Below are positions 1 through 6,354 of a stretch of DNA of 11,155 bases, piece after piece. Position numbers and translations under genes: made by a program. How positions within the stretch are numbered: position 1 is the stretch's first letter; each line of letters begins with the position of its first letter. The notes under the pieces were generated by a model that was not told the DNA's origin, did no database searches, and was given only the letters and a program-made list of their open reading frames with translations. Source of the DNA: Bryobacterales bacterium (GTDB lineage Bacteria > Acidobacteriota > Terriglobia > Bryobacterales > Bryobacteraceae); contig JANXQZ010001098.1 in the NCBI GenBank assembly GCA_025353235.1, positions 1 through 11,155 on the forward strand. The letters run 5' to 3'.

Positions 1-308
1 TGGTCTCTTATGCTGTGCGTCGCCGCGCAGGCAAGCGTGGTGGTGGCGAGCAGGCAGTGGACATGGACGCGGAACTGCTAGTTGCTGAGGACCGGCTGGG
101 AGATGTGATTGTAATCGACGAAGTGCTGGAACGGCTGGAACGGATAGATCCGCGGCAAACGCAGCTCATCGAACTGCGCTTCTTCGCAGGTATGAGCGTA
201 GAGGAGACCGCCGAGGCGATGAACGTCTCGCCGACTACGATCAAACGGGAGTGGCGATTGGCCAAAGCTTGGCTTCATCGGGAACTGGCCACCGTTAAAC
301 CTGAATGA
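1..308 (+). CDS. ECF sigma-70 factor, C-terminal part (5' end outside window)
   Basis: Directs RNA polymerase to its own promoter set; this piece carries region sigma-4, which reads the -35 element. The frame is open from position 3 with no need of the internal GTG at 15, so the gene starts before the window. The basic stretch RRRAGKRGGG is the linker after region 2 seen in the large ECF family paired with Ser/Thr kinases (TIGR02999-type). It is followed by sigma-4, with IELRFFAGMSVEETAEAM and the HTH recognition part VSPTTIKREWRLAKAWLHREL. The visible part (about 100 residues) matches the last half of a roughly 190-aa protein and shows no damage. The TGA stop overlaps the ATG of the following kinase remnant (ATGA at 305-308), so the two were translationally coupled. 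A partner paralogue lies at 4338-4541 on the other strand. Family is seen in sequence; target promoters are unknown. Confidence 0.9.
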   Translation, partial: VSYAVRRRAGKRGGGEQAVDMDAELLVAEDRLGDVIVIDEVLERLERIDPRQTQLIELRFFAGMSVEETAEAMNVSPTTIKREWRLAKAWLHRELATVKPE

Positions 309-920
309 CCCCGGAGCGTTGGCAGGTCGTTAAAGAAATATTTCAGGAAGCAGTAGCATGCCCTCTAGAGGGGCGCAGAGCTTCCTCCGCTCACGCTGCA
401 GGAGCGACGAAGAGCTGCTCGGAGACGGGGAGTCGTTGCTCGGTTCAGACGAGCAAAACACTTAGCTTCTCGATCAAGCCCTAATCGGATCTGCGGGGTT
501 AGCGGCGTTGCCAAGCACAAGCGAAGCCACGCTGATTCTGAACGATCGGTATGCGGTGGAGCGGGAGCTTGGCCGAGGCGGAATGAGCGTTGTATATCTC
601 GCCCGGGATCGACAGCTCTTGGCCAAGCGTAGTTGTAGAGTGCTGCTGGAAGAGACGAGTGTCGATCCCTGGATTCGCCAGAAGTTTCAACAGGAAATGG
701 AAGCCCTGGCGCGTATTGATGATCCCGGGGTCGTAGGCGTGCTCGACACCGGGTTGACTGCCGTGCACTTGAGCCAGTGGTCGCCGTACCTGACCAATCT
801 GGGCGAATGCACGGTGAAACACGGGGTTAAGGTTCACCTCAGCATTTAACGACGCCCGAGGTGGGCAACCCGAAACGTCCAAGCAGGCTGCTGGCGGCGG
901 TACCGGGGAAAGGTCCAAAA
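305..920 (+). pseudogene. Decayed Ser/Thr kinase-cyclase gene (paralogue of the 1276-4341 gene)
   Basis: Starts with MTPERWQVVKEIFQEAV, the usual N-terminus of kinases encoded behind ECF factors, in ATGA overlap with the sigma gene. The reading frame then breaks near 381 (consistent with loss of one base), resumes as SDEELLGDGESLL, and meets a TAG at 463-465. The kinase N-lobe follows (GRGGMSVVYLARD), but at the catalytic lysine the paralogue reads VVVKVLLKE where this copy reads SCRVLLEE, so the lysine is lost. At about 760 it jumps from LDTGLT of the N-lobe directly to LSQWSP near the end of the cyclase domain, an in-frame loss of about 330 codons. The frame ends at TAA 847-849. A shifted frame continues with EVGNPKRPSRLL, matching EIGNREVPRKLT of the intact copy, to about 920. 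The HRD and DFG motifs are missing, so no kinase activity is possible. An ORF 508-849 remains open but has no visible SD. Confidence 0.88.
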
Positions 921-945
921 TGCCGCTTGCCGCCCGCTCGCAGTC

Positions 946-987
946 TCATGGCCCTTTCAGTCTAAACGTCTTCGTGTCTTCGTTCAT
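946..987 (-). pseudogene. Truncated copy of the double-glycine peptide leader start (13 codons)
   Basis: On the minus strand an SD (AAGGGA, 992-997) sits four bases before an ATG at 987. It opens a 13-codon frame, MNEDTKTFRLKGP, that stops at TGA 946-948. The start resembles the 70-aa peptide at 4731-4943 (MREDSLKVGK). More telling, the bases around the start are shared: TCATTGTGT, then TTTAGAAACGTTC on the plus strand, occur in the same order in both places, and a further block upstream is also shared. After the stop there is no Gly-Gly motif or core, and the frame runs into the kinase pseudogene. I read it as the broken 5' end of a second leader-peptide gene. The peptide alone is too short to prove homology; the shared non-coding flank carries the argument. 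Confidence 0.55.
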
Positions 988-1030
988 TGTGTCCCTTTAG
1001 AAACGTTCTTCGGTTCAACGCACTACTAAG

Positions 1031-1051
1031 TGCCTTCGCTCTATAATGCAC
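1031..1051 (-). promoter_or_regulatory. Conserved block upstream of truncated leader (copy B)
   Basis: This 21-base block matches 15 of 21 positions with 5013-5033 upstream of the intact peptide gene, including TGCCTT and ATAATG in the same spacing. It lies 44 bases before the truncated ATG, against about 70 in the intact copy. Read on the minus strand it contains CATTATAGAG, AT-rich enough for a -10 region, but I cannot place a convincing -35 box. Promoter or operator function is inference from conservation. Confidence 0.35.
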
Positions 1052-1275
1052 AGCAATTCGAAAGACGGAGCCAGAACATTCTGTGCGGATGGATTCGCCC
1101 TGAGTGAGCGGGCCTGGGACAAACTAGGCGAGGCTGCCGATTGTGCGAACAGCAGGGGAGGTAGTGGGCGAAATTCTTCGTGGATGCGCGTCATCCGCTT
1201 GCTACGGTGTTGGCGCTTGATGCTGCCAGTGTGCGGCCTTGCTCGCGATCAACTCAGCAAACATCATGAACAGAA
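1052..1275. other. Intergenic stretch with no recognised gene
   Basis: Lies between the 3' end of the intact kinase gene and the truncated leader copy. A plus-strand frame (1046-1390) opens here, but it overlaps the conserved TPR-coding end of the kinase antisense, has no clear SD and resembles no family. No strong hairpin with a T-run was seen after the kinase stop at 1276. Confidence 0.5.
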
Positions 1276-4200
1276 TCAGAGCGGCAGTTTCATTTTTGTC
1301 AGCAAGGCACTGTACCGTGGATCAGCTCGCAAGCTCTTCAACAACCGATCGCTCTTGATTTCAGGAAGACCCGAGTCGCGCCCCTTGTAGGCCTGTTCCA
1401 GCCATTTGAATGCCTCCGTCGCCTCGTTCCGAAAGGCATAGACTTGAGCGATTTGATAGTAGGAATCAGATTGATACTTGGCTATCAACTCCGCGAGGTT
1501 GGTATCGGATTCGAACTTCCGTCCAAGCGCATAATAAGCCAATGCCAACTCGAACACCCGAAAGGAGGGATCTTCCTCCTGTTTTGCCTCGGCCAAGGCC
1601 TTTTCCGGGCGTAGCTGCTCGAGGTACACCTTGCAAAGAACTACGTGAATGTTCGCTACCTGAGCAATTTCATGGGCCCGATTGAGCGCGGCGATGGACT
1701 CGTCGAGCAGCCCGCCATTGTAGAACGTGATTCCAGCATGTTGGAAAACCGTCGCGCTGAGCGGGTCAATCTGCATCGCCTGCCGACTCAGGGCGATGGC
1801 TTCTTTCTGGCGGCCCATAATCGCGGCTAAACTCCCCGCGCGGGTAATGGCCGCCGCGTTGCCCGGCTCCAACGCGAGTGCTCGTTTGTAAGCCGCATCC
1901 GCTCCGGCCCAATCCCAATCATAAAACTCTTTTATCCACCCTAAGGCCACGTATGCGTCGGCCAGATCCGGATTGAGAGCCAGCGCGCGATCGACCGCCT
2001 CCCGTGCTTTGCGGTATCCTTCATCGGCCGGAATGTACACCTGCATTGCCTGATTGCTCAAAGCATCCCCCAAGCCAAACCAGCCTGAGGCATAACCCGG
2101 ATCCAGCTTGGTCGCTTGCTCAAAATTGACCACCGCTTTCTCAAGATTTTCTTTGGTTTGTGTTTGAAGAAAATAACGCCCCCTTAGATAAGCGCTATAA
2201 GCGCCGGCGTTTGGCGTTTTCTGAGCTGCGACCAGGGTCTTCTCACCCAGCAGCGTCACCTTCAATTCACCCAGCACCGCCCGGGCGATCTCGTCCTGCA
2301 TGGCAAAGATGCCTGTATCCAATTCCTCGTTGTAAGTACTCGACCACATCTGAAAGCCGTCGGCCGCTTTGATGAGTTGCACCCTAATTCTGGCCCGATT
2401 GCCGTCTTTACGCACGCTCCCTTCGAGAATCGATCCCACGTGAAGGGTGTTGCCGATGGTGCGAAAATCCGCGTTTTTGCCTTTGTACCTGAACGTTGAC
2501 CGCTTTCCAGCAACCCGCAGGCCGGGAATTTTCTGCAGCGAATTCAAGAGTTCCTCAGCAACGCCATCGGAAAGATATTCCAGGTTCTTTTCAGCGCTCA
2601 GATCCTCGAACGGCAGCACGGCGATAGAGGGATGATTCGTAAGAAACCTGGAATTCGTTACGTTTTTTCCAAGCCAGATTGCGCCCGCTACGACGATGAT
2701 CGCCGCTGTACTTATTGCCGCTACTACGAGTTTTTTATTTGACTTTTTAGGCGGGGTGGCGGATGTTAGCTTGCGAGGCACTTCCCGATTCCCAATCTCG
2801 CCATTTGCCAAGTTATACAGGTGTAGGACGACCCCATGTTTCACCGTGCATGGGCCCAGGTCGGCGATATCAGGCGACCACTGGCTCAACTGCAGCAGTA
2901 CGTCCGCTACGCTTTTGGAGACAAGAATGTGTCCGGCGTCGCCGCAATCCATCACGCGTTGCGCCATGTTAATGCCCCCGCCGGCTACGTTGGCATTGGC
3001 ATTCATGTCGGCGACGCGGTAAACCGGGCCACTGTGAATACCCATGCGGAGTTTGAGATGGGGCTTGCTTTTCAGGCCAGCCGCCAACTCCATCGCACAT
3101 TGCGCGGGAGCGATCGGATCCCCAAAAAAAGCCAGTGCCATACCGTCCCCGGTGGGCATATTGATTAGATCGCCGTCCGCTTCAGCACCCTGAAATTGCG
3201 GCGACTCCCGCACAATCTGCTGAAGCTGCTCCAGGTACGCTTTCTGGCGATCCATTGGTAGCATCGAGTAGCCCACTAGATCAGTAAATAAAACGTGAGC
3301 GATCTCGATGGAACCGGGATTCGTCCGCCGCCGAACCGGTTCGGCACCCATCAGAATATGAGAGAGTTCCTCGCTGAACTCACGCACACCGCTATGGCGA
3401 AGCTCCGGCCGGTACGACATGGCCTTCAGAATGGATCGCTCGGCCGCGTGGGACAACTGGGCCGGTACTTCCTTCTGCGTGCCAGGGGGCACCCCGGTCA
3501 GCATCTCGTAGGCAACTACACCGAGCGCATAGGTATCAGTGGCTGCGCACGACTTGCCAGTCAATTGCTCGGGAGCCATATAGGTCCAGCTCCCGGCCAC
3601 CTTGGTTTTCTCACCCCTGAATTCGGAGTTCTGGATACTGGCGATGCCGAAATCGATCAATTTGACGTGATCCTCGCCACCCAGGGCTTGCAGCATGATG
3701 TTTTCGGGCTTCAAGTCCCGATGCCAGACTCCCTTTTCGTGCGCCGCCGCCAGCGCTTGTCCAATCTGATGAATGATGTGTCCCGCGCGTGCCGGGTTCA
3801 TGCCGCCGGGCTCGATCGCGCCGCGTAGGGTCATCCCCTCGATGTACTGCATCACCAGAAACTGATGGCCTTCGTCAGTCAGCCCGGTATCCAGCACGCC
3901 TACCACCCCTGGGTGATCAATCCGCGCCAGGGCTTCCATCTCTTGTTTAAACTTCTGGCGGACCCAGGGATCCTGGCTGGTTTCCTTAAGAAGAACTTTG
4001 ACGACCACGCGTTTGGAAAGGAGCTGGCGGTCCTCTGCGAGGTAGACGGCGCTCATTCCTCCGCGTCCTAACTCGCGCACCACGGTATAGCGGTCTTGCA
4101 GGGTAAACGGAGATTGGTTGAGGGGAATTGCCGGTCCGACAGCGGGCGCCTGAAAAAGGGGTTTGCCGAGGACCGAGCTGGCCTTGCCATTGGAGTCAAA

Positions 4201-4341
4201 AGCCAACAGGGATTCGACTTCACGTTGCAAATCCTGATCGCCAGCACAGCTTTGTTGGAGAAACGCGGAGCGCTTCCCTGGATCGAGCTCCACTGCATCG
4301 TTGAAGATCGCTTTGACCCGCTCCCAGCCGTCCGCGTTCAT
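1276..4341 (-). CDS. Ser/Thr protein kinase - nucleotide cyclase - TM - TPR fusion (1021 aa)
   Basis: A membrane signalling protein joining two output chemistries. In order: N-terminal kinase-associated stretch (1-70); Ser/Thr kinase domain (about 85-310) with P-loop GRGGMS 92-97, lysine K115, HRDLKPEN from 207, DFG 230-232 and APE 256-258; class III nucleotide cyclase domain (about 345-511) with metal aspartates D354 (FTDLVG) and D399 (PTGDGMALAF) and transition-state pair N458/R462 (INMAQR); one transmembrane helix (about 538-558); a FlgO/TolB-N-like domain (SIAVLPFEDLS to about 670); and TPR repeats to the end. The cytoplasmic half would phosphorylate and perhaps make cyclic nucleotide; the outer half would bind a protein or ligand. 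All kinase catalytic motifs are present. The usual adenine-selecting lysine three residues before GD is methionine, so cyclase activity and substrate are uncertain. I chose the ATG at 4341, not the upstream in-frame one at 4410: MNADGWERVKAIF is the family N-terminus, and it overlaps the stop of the ECF remnant by ATGA. No strong SD, so translation is probably coupled. Confidence 0.93.
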   Translation of the reverse strand: MNADGWERVKAIFNDAVELDPGKRSAFLQQSCAGDQDLQREVESLLAFDSNGKASSVLGKPLFQAPAVGPAIPLNQSPFTLQDRYTVVRELGRGGMSAVYLAEDRQLLSKRVVVKVLLKETSQDPWVRQKFKQEMEALARIDHPGVVGVLDTGLTDEGHQFLVMQYIEGMTLRGAIEPGGMNPARAGHIIHQIGQALAAAHEKGVWHRDLKPENIMLQALGGEDHVKLIDFGIASIQNSEFRGEKTKVAGSWTYMAPEQLTGKSCAATDTYALGVVAYEMLTGVPPGTQKEVPAQLSHAAERSILKAMSYRPELRHSGVREFSEELSHILMGAEPVRRRTNPGSIEIAHVLFTDLVGYSMLPMDRQKAYLEQLQQIVRESPQFQGAEADGDLINMPTGDGMALAFFGDPIAPAQCAMELAAGLKSKPHLKLRMGIHSGPVYRVADMNANANVAGGGINMAQRVMDCGDAGHILVSKSVADVLLQLSQWSPDIADLGPCTVKHGVVLHLYNLANGEIGNREVPRKLTSATPPKKSNKKLVVAAISTAAIIVVAGAIWLGKNVTNSRFLTNHPSIAVLPFEDLSAEKNLEYLSDGVAEELLNSLQKIPGLRVAGKRSTFRYKGKNADFRTIGNTLHVGSILEGSVRKDGNRARIRVQLIKAADGFQMWSSTYNEELDTGIFAMQDEIARAVLGELKVTLLGEKTLVAAQKTPNAGAYSAYLRGRYFLQTQTKENLEKAVVNFEQATKLDPGYASGWFGLGDALSNQAMQVYIPADEGYRKAREAVDRALALNPDLADAYVALGWIKEFYDWDWAGADAAYKRALALEPGNAAAITRAGSLAAIMGRQKEAIALSRQAMQIDPLSATVFQHAGITFYNGGLLDESIAALNRAHEIAQVANIHVVLCKVYLEQLRPEKALAEAKQEEDPSFRVFELALAYYALGRKFESDTNLAELIAKYQSDSYYQIAQVYAFRNEATEAFKWLEQAYKGRDSGLPEIKSDRLLKSLRADPRYSALLTKMKLPL

Positions 4342-4541
4342 CCTGGCTTTAGGCGGGCAACCGCGGCTTCTTCCCCGCTCAGGCCACCGAAGAAGCGCGG
4401 CCGCGCACAATCCAGCAAAATGTAGGCCCCCGCGAGGCGGCGCAAATCGTTATAGACAAATGGAAAGAATTTTGCAGCTTCCGGGTGGCCTTGCTGGAGG
4501 TGGGCCAGCAAACGCGTCACTTCGCCACCGGACCCGGACAT
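4338..4541 (-). pseudogene. Internally deleted ECF sigma factor remnant (67 codons)
   Basis: The first 42 residues (GEVTRLLAHLQQGHPEAA to LRRLAGAYIL) are the start of region sigma-2 of the kinase-linked ECF family. A short junction is then followed by PRFFGGLSGEEAA, which is the start of sigma-4 (compare ELRFFAGMSVEETAEAM in the copy at 1-308), and then VARLKPG and the stop. The rest of sigma-2, the linker and the sigma-4 recognition helix are gone, leaving 67 of roughly 190 residues, so it cannot act as a sigma factor. The open frame has nevertheless been kept, and its TGA overlaps the ATG of the intact kinase gene (ATGA, 4338-4341). It may survive as a translated upstream ORF that delivers ribosomes to the kinase. 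Homology is seen in sequence; the coupling role is inference. Confidence 0.82.
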
Positions 4542-4656
4542 AGCGGAAGTATATCCTATTCAGGGCGCTTGTGAGTTTCAAAACTTCTCGCAAGCTAAAC
4601 GTTTCTCAAGGCCACATCCCGCGTCTACCAGCAGGACTACTCACCACGAGCCAAGA

Positions 4657-4681
4657 CCCCGGTCGTCGGTTAACGCCGGGG
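4657..4681. repeat. GC-rich inverted repeat downstream of the peptide gene
   Basis: CCCCGG and CCGGGG separated by 13 bases form a perfect 6-bp stem about 50 bases after the stop of the minus-strand peptide gene. There is no T-run on either side, so an intrinsic terminator is not supported. It could be an RNA stability hairpin or chance. Confidence 0.3.
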
Positions 4682-4730
4682 AACTTGGCGGGTCAGTCGC
4701 GCATCACAACCACAGAATGCGGAAAACGGG

Positions 4731-4943
4731 TTAAGTGCCGACTCCCCTCGTAACAATCGCTCTGGCGGAGACCGGCTGCAACTTCACTTGGGCGGCCGTC
4801 GCAGTCGGTGCCTTGGCGAACTGTTCTAATTCGCTATTCACCCGTGTGTCTCCACCGGCGACATTGTCCAAGGCCTGCTCTGACAACTCGGTTGCGTTGT
4901 CTTCCGGCGCGCTCTTTCCTACTTTCAAACTATCTTCTCTCAT
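4731..4943 (-). CDS. Double-glycine leader peptide, RiPP/bacteriocin-like precursor (70 aa)
   Basis: A small precursor-like peptide. Residues 1-31 form an acidic leader ending in ELSEQALDNVAGG, the classic double-glycine cleavage motif (hydrophobic residues at -4, -7 and -12, Gly-Gly at 30-31) cut by C39-type peptidase/ABC exporters. The 39-residue remainder, from DTRVNSELEQ to VTRGVGT, has no cysteine, so lanthionine, sactionine or disulfide chemistry is ruled out; it is Ala/Thr/Val/Gln rich. The frame is open up to 5237, but I chose the ATG at 4943: an AAGAG SD (4951-4955) sits seven bases before it, and both start and SD region recur at the truncated copy at 946-987. No maturase, peptidase or exporter is in the window. 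It lies upstream of the ECF remnant and kinase on the same strand, and divergent from the HTH gene. Function (toxin, signal or other secreted peptide) is unknown; the leader motif is clear. Confidence 0.75.
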   Translation of the reverse strand: MREDSLKVGKSAPEDNATELSEQALDNVAGGDTRVNSELEQFAKAPTATAAQVKLQPVSARAIVTRGVGT

Positions 4944-5012
4944 TGTGTTTCTCTTTTTAGAAACGTTCCCTTCGTGAATACTCGGAACGCCGTAGAAGCG
5001 TCGCAAACGAAC

Positions 5013-5033
5013 TGCCTTGACCTCATAATGGAC
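5013..5033 (-). promoter_or_regulatory. Conserved block upstream of peptide gene (copy A)
   Basis: Matches 1031-1051 at 15 of 21 bases (shared TGCCTT and ATAATG on the plus strand) and lies about 70 bases before the peptide start. Being kept in both copies of the leader locus while the spacing changed makes it a candidate promoter or operator. Nearer the gene, GAAACGTTC (4961-4969), a near-palindrome also kept in the other copy, lies just upstream of the SD. Function is inference. Confidence 0.35.
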
Positions 5034-5083
5034 AAAAGGGAGAAAACCGAGGCCATTATTTTTACAAAGGGCCCGCGAACTTA

Positions 5084-5103
5084 CGCGAGCGCCAAGCCTC
5101 GCG
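5084..5103. repeat. Inverted repeat in the peptide/HTH intergenic region
   Basis: CGCGAG and CTCGCG with an 8-base loop, in the 272-bp gap between the divergent peptide and HTH genes. No T-run follows. It could be an operator for the adjacent HTH protein or a 5' UTR hairpin of the peptide mRNA, or chance in GC-rich sequence. Confidence 0.25.
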
Positions 5104-5215
5104 CGAACCTTAGACCTGCAATCAGGGAGGCGGGGGCGGCCGTCTAAGCTTTCCGCCTGATTCAGCTTTACTCCTCCGAACATTAGAATACGAAAAGGTT
5201 GTAAGGAGCCGGGGC

Positions 5216-5410
5216 ATGACCTCTGTAAAAACAGCAAAGTCTCAGTACACCGAGAGCGAGGCCTCGTCGCAACTCGGCCTTTCAGTGGACGCGCTGCGCG
5301 GTCTGATTCGAGACCACATCGTCAAGAACGACGAGGAGCTGGGCGCAAGCCGGGTGGCCAATTTTCATCCCGCCGATATCCTGCTATTCCGATTGCTTGC
5401 ACAAGGCTGA
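5216..5410 (+). CDS. Small helix-turn-helix protein, MerR/excisionase-like (64 aa)
   Basis: A probable DNA-binding protein. Residues 11-36, YTESEASSQLGLSVDALRG and the following helix LIRDHIV, have the layout of the winged-HTH start found in MerR-type and excisionase-type (HTH_17-like) domains: a tyrosine, an acidic-Ala helix, then a turn at LGLS and a recognition helix. The rest (VANFHPADILLFRLLAQG) would complete the wing and an amphipathic C-terminal helix. There is no effector-binding or dimerisation domain, so it is a minimal regulator. The start is fixed by a strong SD, TAAGGAG at 5202-5208, seven bases before the ATG. It is divergent from the double-glycine peptide and is followed after 14 bp by the beta-hydroxyacid dehydrogenase, so it is likely the first gene of an operon with it. 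It could control either. Targets are unknown. Confidence 0.75.
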   Translation: MTSVKTAKSQYTESEASSQLGLSVDALRGLIRDHIVKNDEELGASRVANFHPADILLFRLLAQG

Positions 5411-5424
5411 TACCATTTTGTCTT

Positions 5425-6321
5425 ATGGCAAAACTCGGCTTCTTGGGACTGGGCATCATGGGGCATCCGATGGCCCGGAACTTGCTTCGCGCGGGACACG
5501 AAGTGGCATTGTGGTCGCACACGGCGGATAAGGCGGGGCAACTCGCGGCTGAAGGAAAAGGGATGGCTTGCGATTCGCCACGCCAAGTGGCCGAGAATGC
5601 GGAGTGCATCTTTCTGTGTGTGGGCGACACGAAAATGTCCGAGCGGGTTCTTACCGGGCCGGGCGGAGTGGCGGAGGGCGCGAAGCGGGGCACCGTGGTC
5701 GCGGATGCAAGCACGATTTCTCCGTCGGCCAGCCGGATAATCGGCGAGGCTCTCGCAGCCAACGGGATCGATTTTCTGGATGCGCCCTGCACGGGATCCA
5801 AGCCGGGCGCGGAGAAAGGAAGCCTGACATTCATGGTGGGCGGCGAGCGCGGCGTGTTCGATAGAGTCAAGCCGTATTTCGAGCCGATGGGAAAACAGTT
5901 TTACTATTGCGGCGGCGCGGGGATGGGACTGCAGGCAAAGCTAACTCAGAATTTGATCCTCGCGAACATCATGCAGGCTTTCAACGAAGGCATGGTGTTG
6001 AGCACCAAGGGCGGGATCGATCCGGAGCTGATGCTGGAGATACTGGATAACAGCGCGGCCAAGAGCGGGCTGATTTCGTTTAAGGCGCCGTATGTTTTCC
6101 GGCGGGATTTTGGAACGAATTTCGCTACGAAGTGGATGCACAAAGATATCAGCTTGGCGCTGGAGTCGGCGCGCGAGATGGATATTCCGTTGCCGCTTAC
6201 GAGCTTGACCCAGCAGATGTTTCGCGCGGCGATGGCGATGGGATTTGGGGAGCAAGATATTTGCTCAACGGTTAAGGTGATGGAGAGCTGGGCGGGAGTC
6301 GAGGTAAAGAGCCGGGAGTAA
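5425..6321 (+). CDS. NAD(P)-dependent beta-hydroxyacid dehydrogenase, 3-hydroxyisobutyrate dehydrogenase family (298 aa)
   Basis: A soluble oxidoreductase that interconverts a beta-hydroxyacid and the matching semialdehyde or keto acid, as in 3-hydroxyisobutyrate, tartronate-semialdehyde or succinic-semialdehyde/glyoxylate reductases. The Rossmann N-half begins with GFLGLGIMG (GxGxxG at residues 8-13). The substrate-binding signature is DAPCTGSKPGAEKGSLTFMV (119-138). The catalytic lysine is K172 within GMGLQAKLTQN, with N176, and K240-D241 in the C-terminal helical domain is the conserved KD pair. Length is normal for the family. After beta-strand 2 the sequence is WSHTADK where NADP-users usually have NRT, so cofactor choice is not certain. 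There is no clear SD, so it may depend on read-through or coupling from the HTH gene 14 bp upstream. It converges on fadN with 33 bp between. The exact substrate cannot be read from sequence. Confidence 0.9.
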   Translation: MAKLGFLGLGIMGHPMARNLLRAGHEVALWSHTADKAGQLAAEGKGMACDSPRQVAENAECIFLCVGDTKMSERVLTGPGGVAEGAKRGTVVADASTISPSASRIIGEALAANGIDFLDAPCTGSKPGAEKGSLTFMVGGERGVFDRVKPYFEPMGKQFYYCGGAGMGLQAKLTQNLILANIMQAFNEGMVLSTKGGIDPELMLEILDNSAAKSGLISFKAPYVFRRDFGTNFATKWMHKDISLALESAREMDIPLPLTSLTQQMFRAAMAMGFGEQDICSTVKVMESWAGVEVKSRE

Positions 6322-6354
6322 CTCCATCGGTAGTGGTTGTTTCATGGCATTTAC

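Noticed and set aside
1046..1390. Plus-strand 114-codon frame
   Set aside because: Overlaps the conserved kinase/TPR 3' end antisense, has no clear SD and no family resemblance.
3295..3828. Plus-strand 177-codon frame opposite the kinase and cyclase domains
   Set aside because: A shadow frame: the minus strand there encodes kinase catalytic motifs and the start of the cyclase domain.
4342..4410. N-terminal extension of the kinase to the ATG at 4410
   Set aside because: The extra 23 residues are read out of frame from the ECF remnant; the family N-terminus begins at 4341 with the ATGA overlap.
4657..4681. Intrinsic terminator of the peptide gene
   Set aside because: The stem is good but has no T-run on either strand, so it is listed only as an inverted repeat.
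4731..5237. Longer 168-aa form of the double-glycine peptide gene
   Set aside because: The extension has no SD and no recognisable sequence. The inner ATG at 4943 has an SD and is repeated in the second copy.
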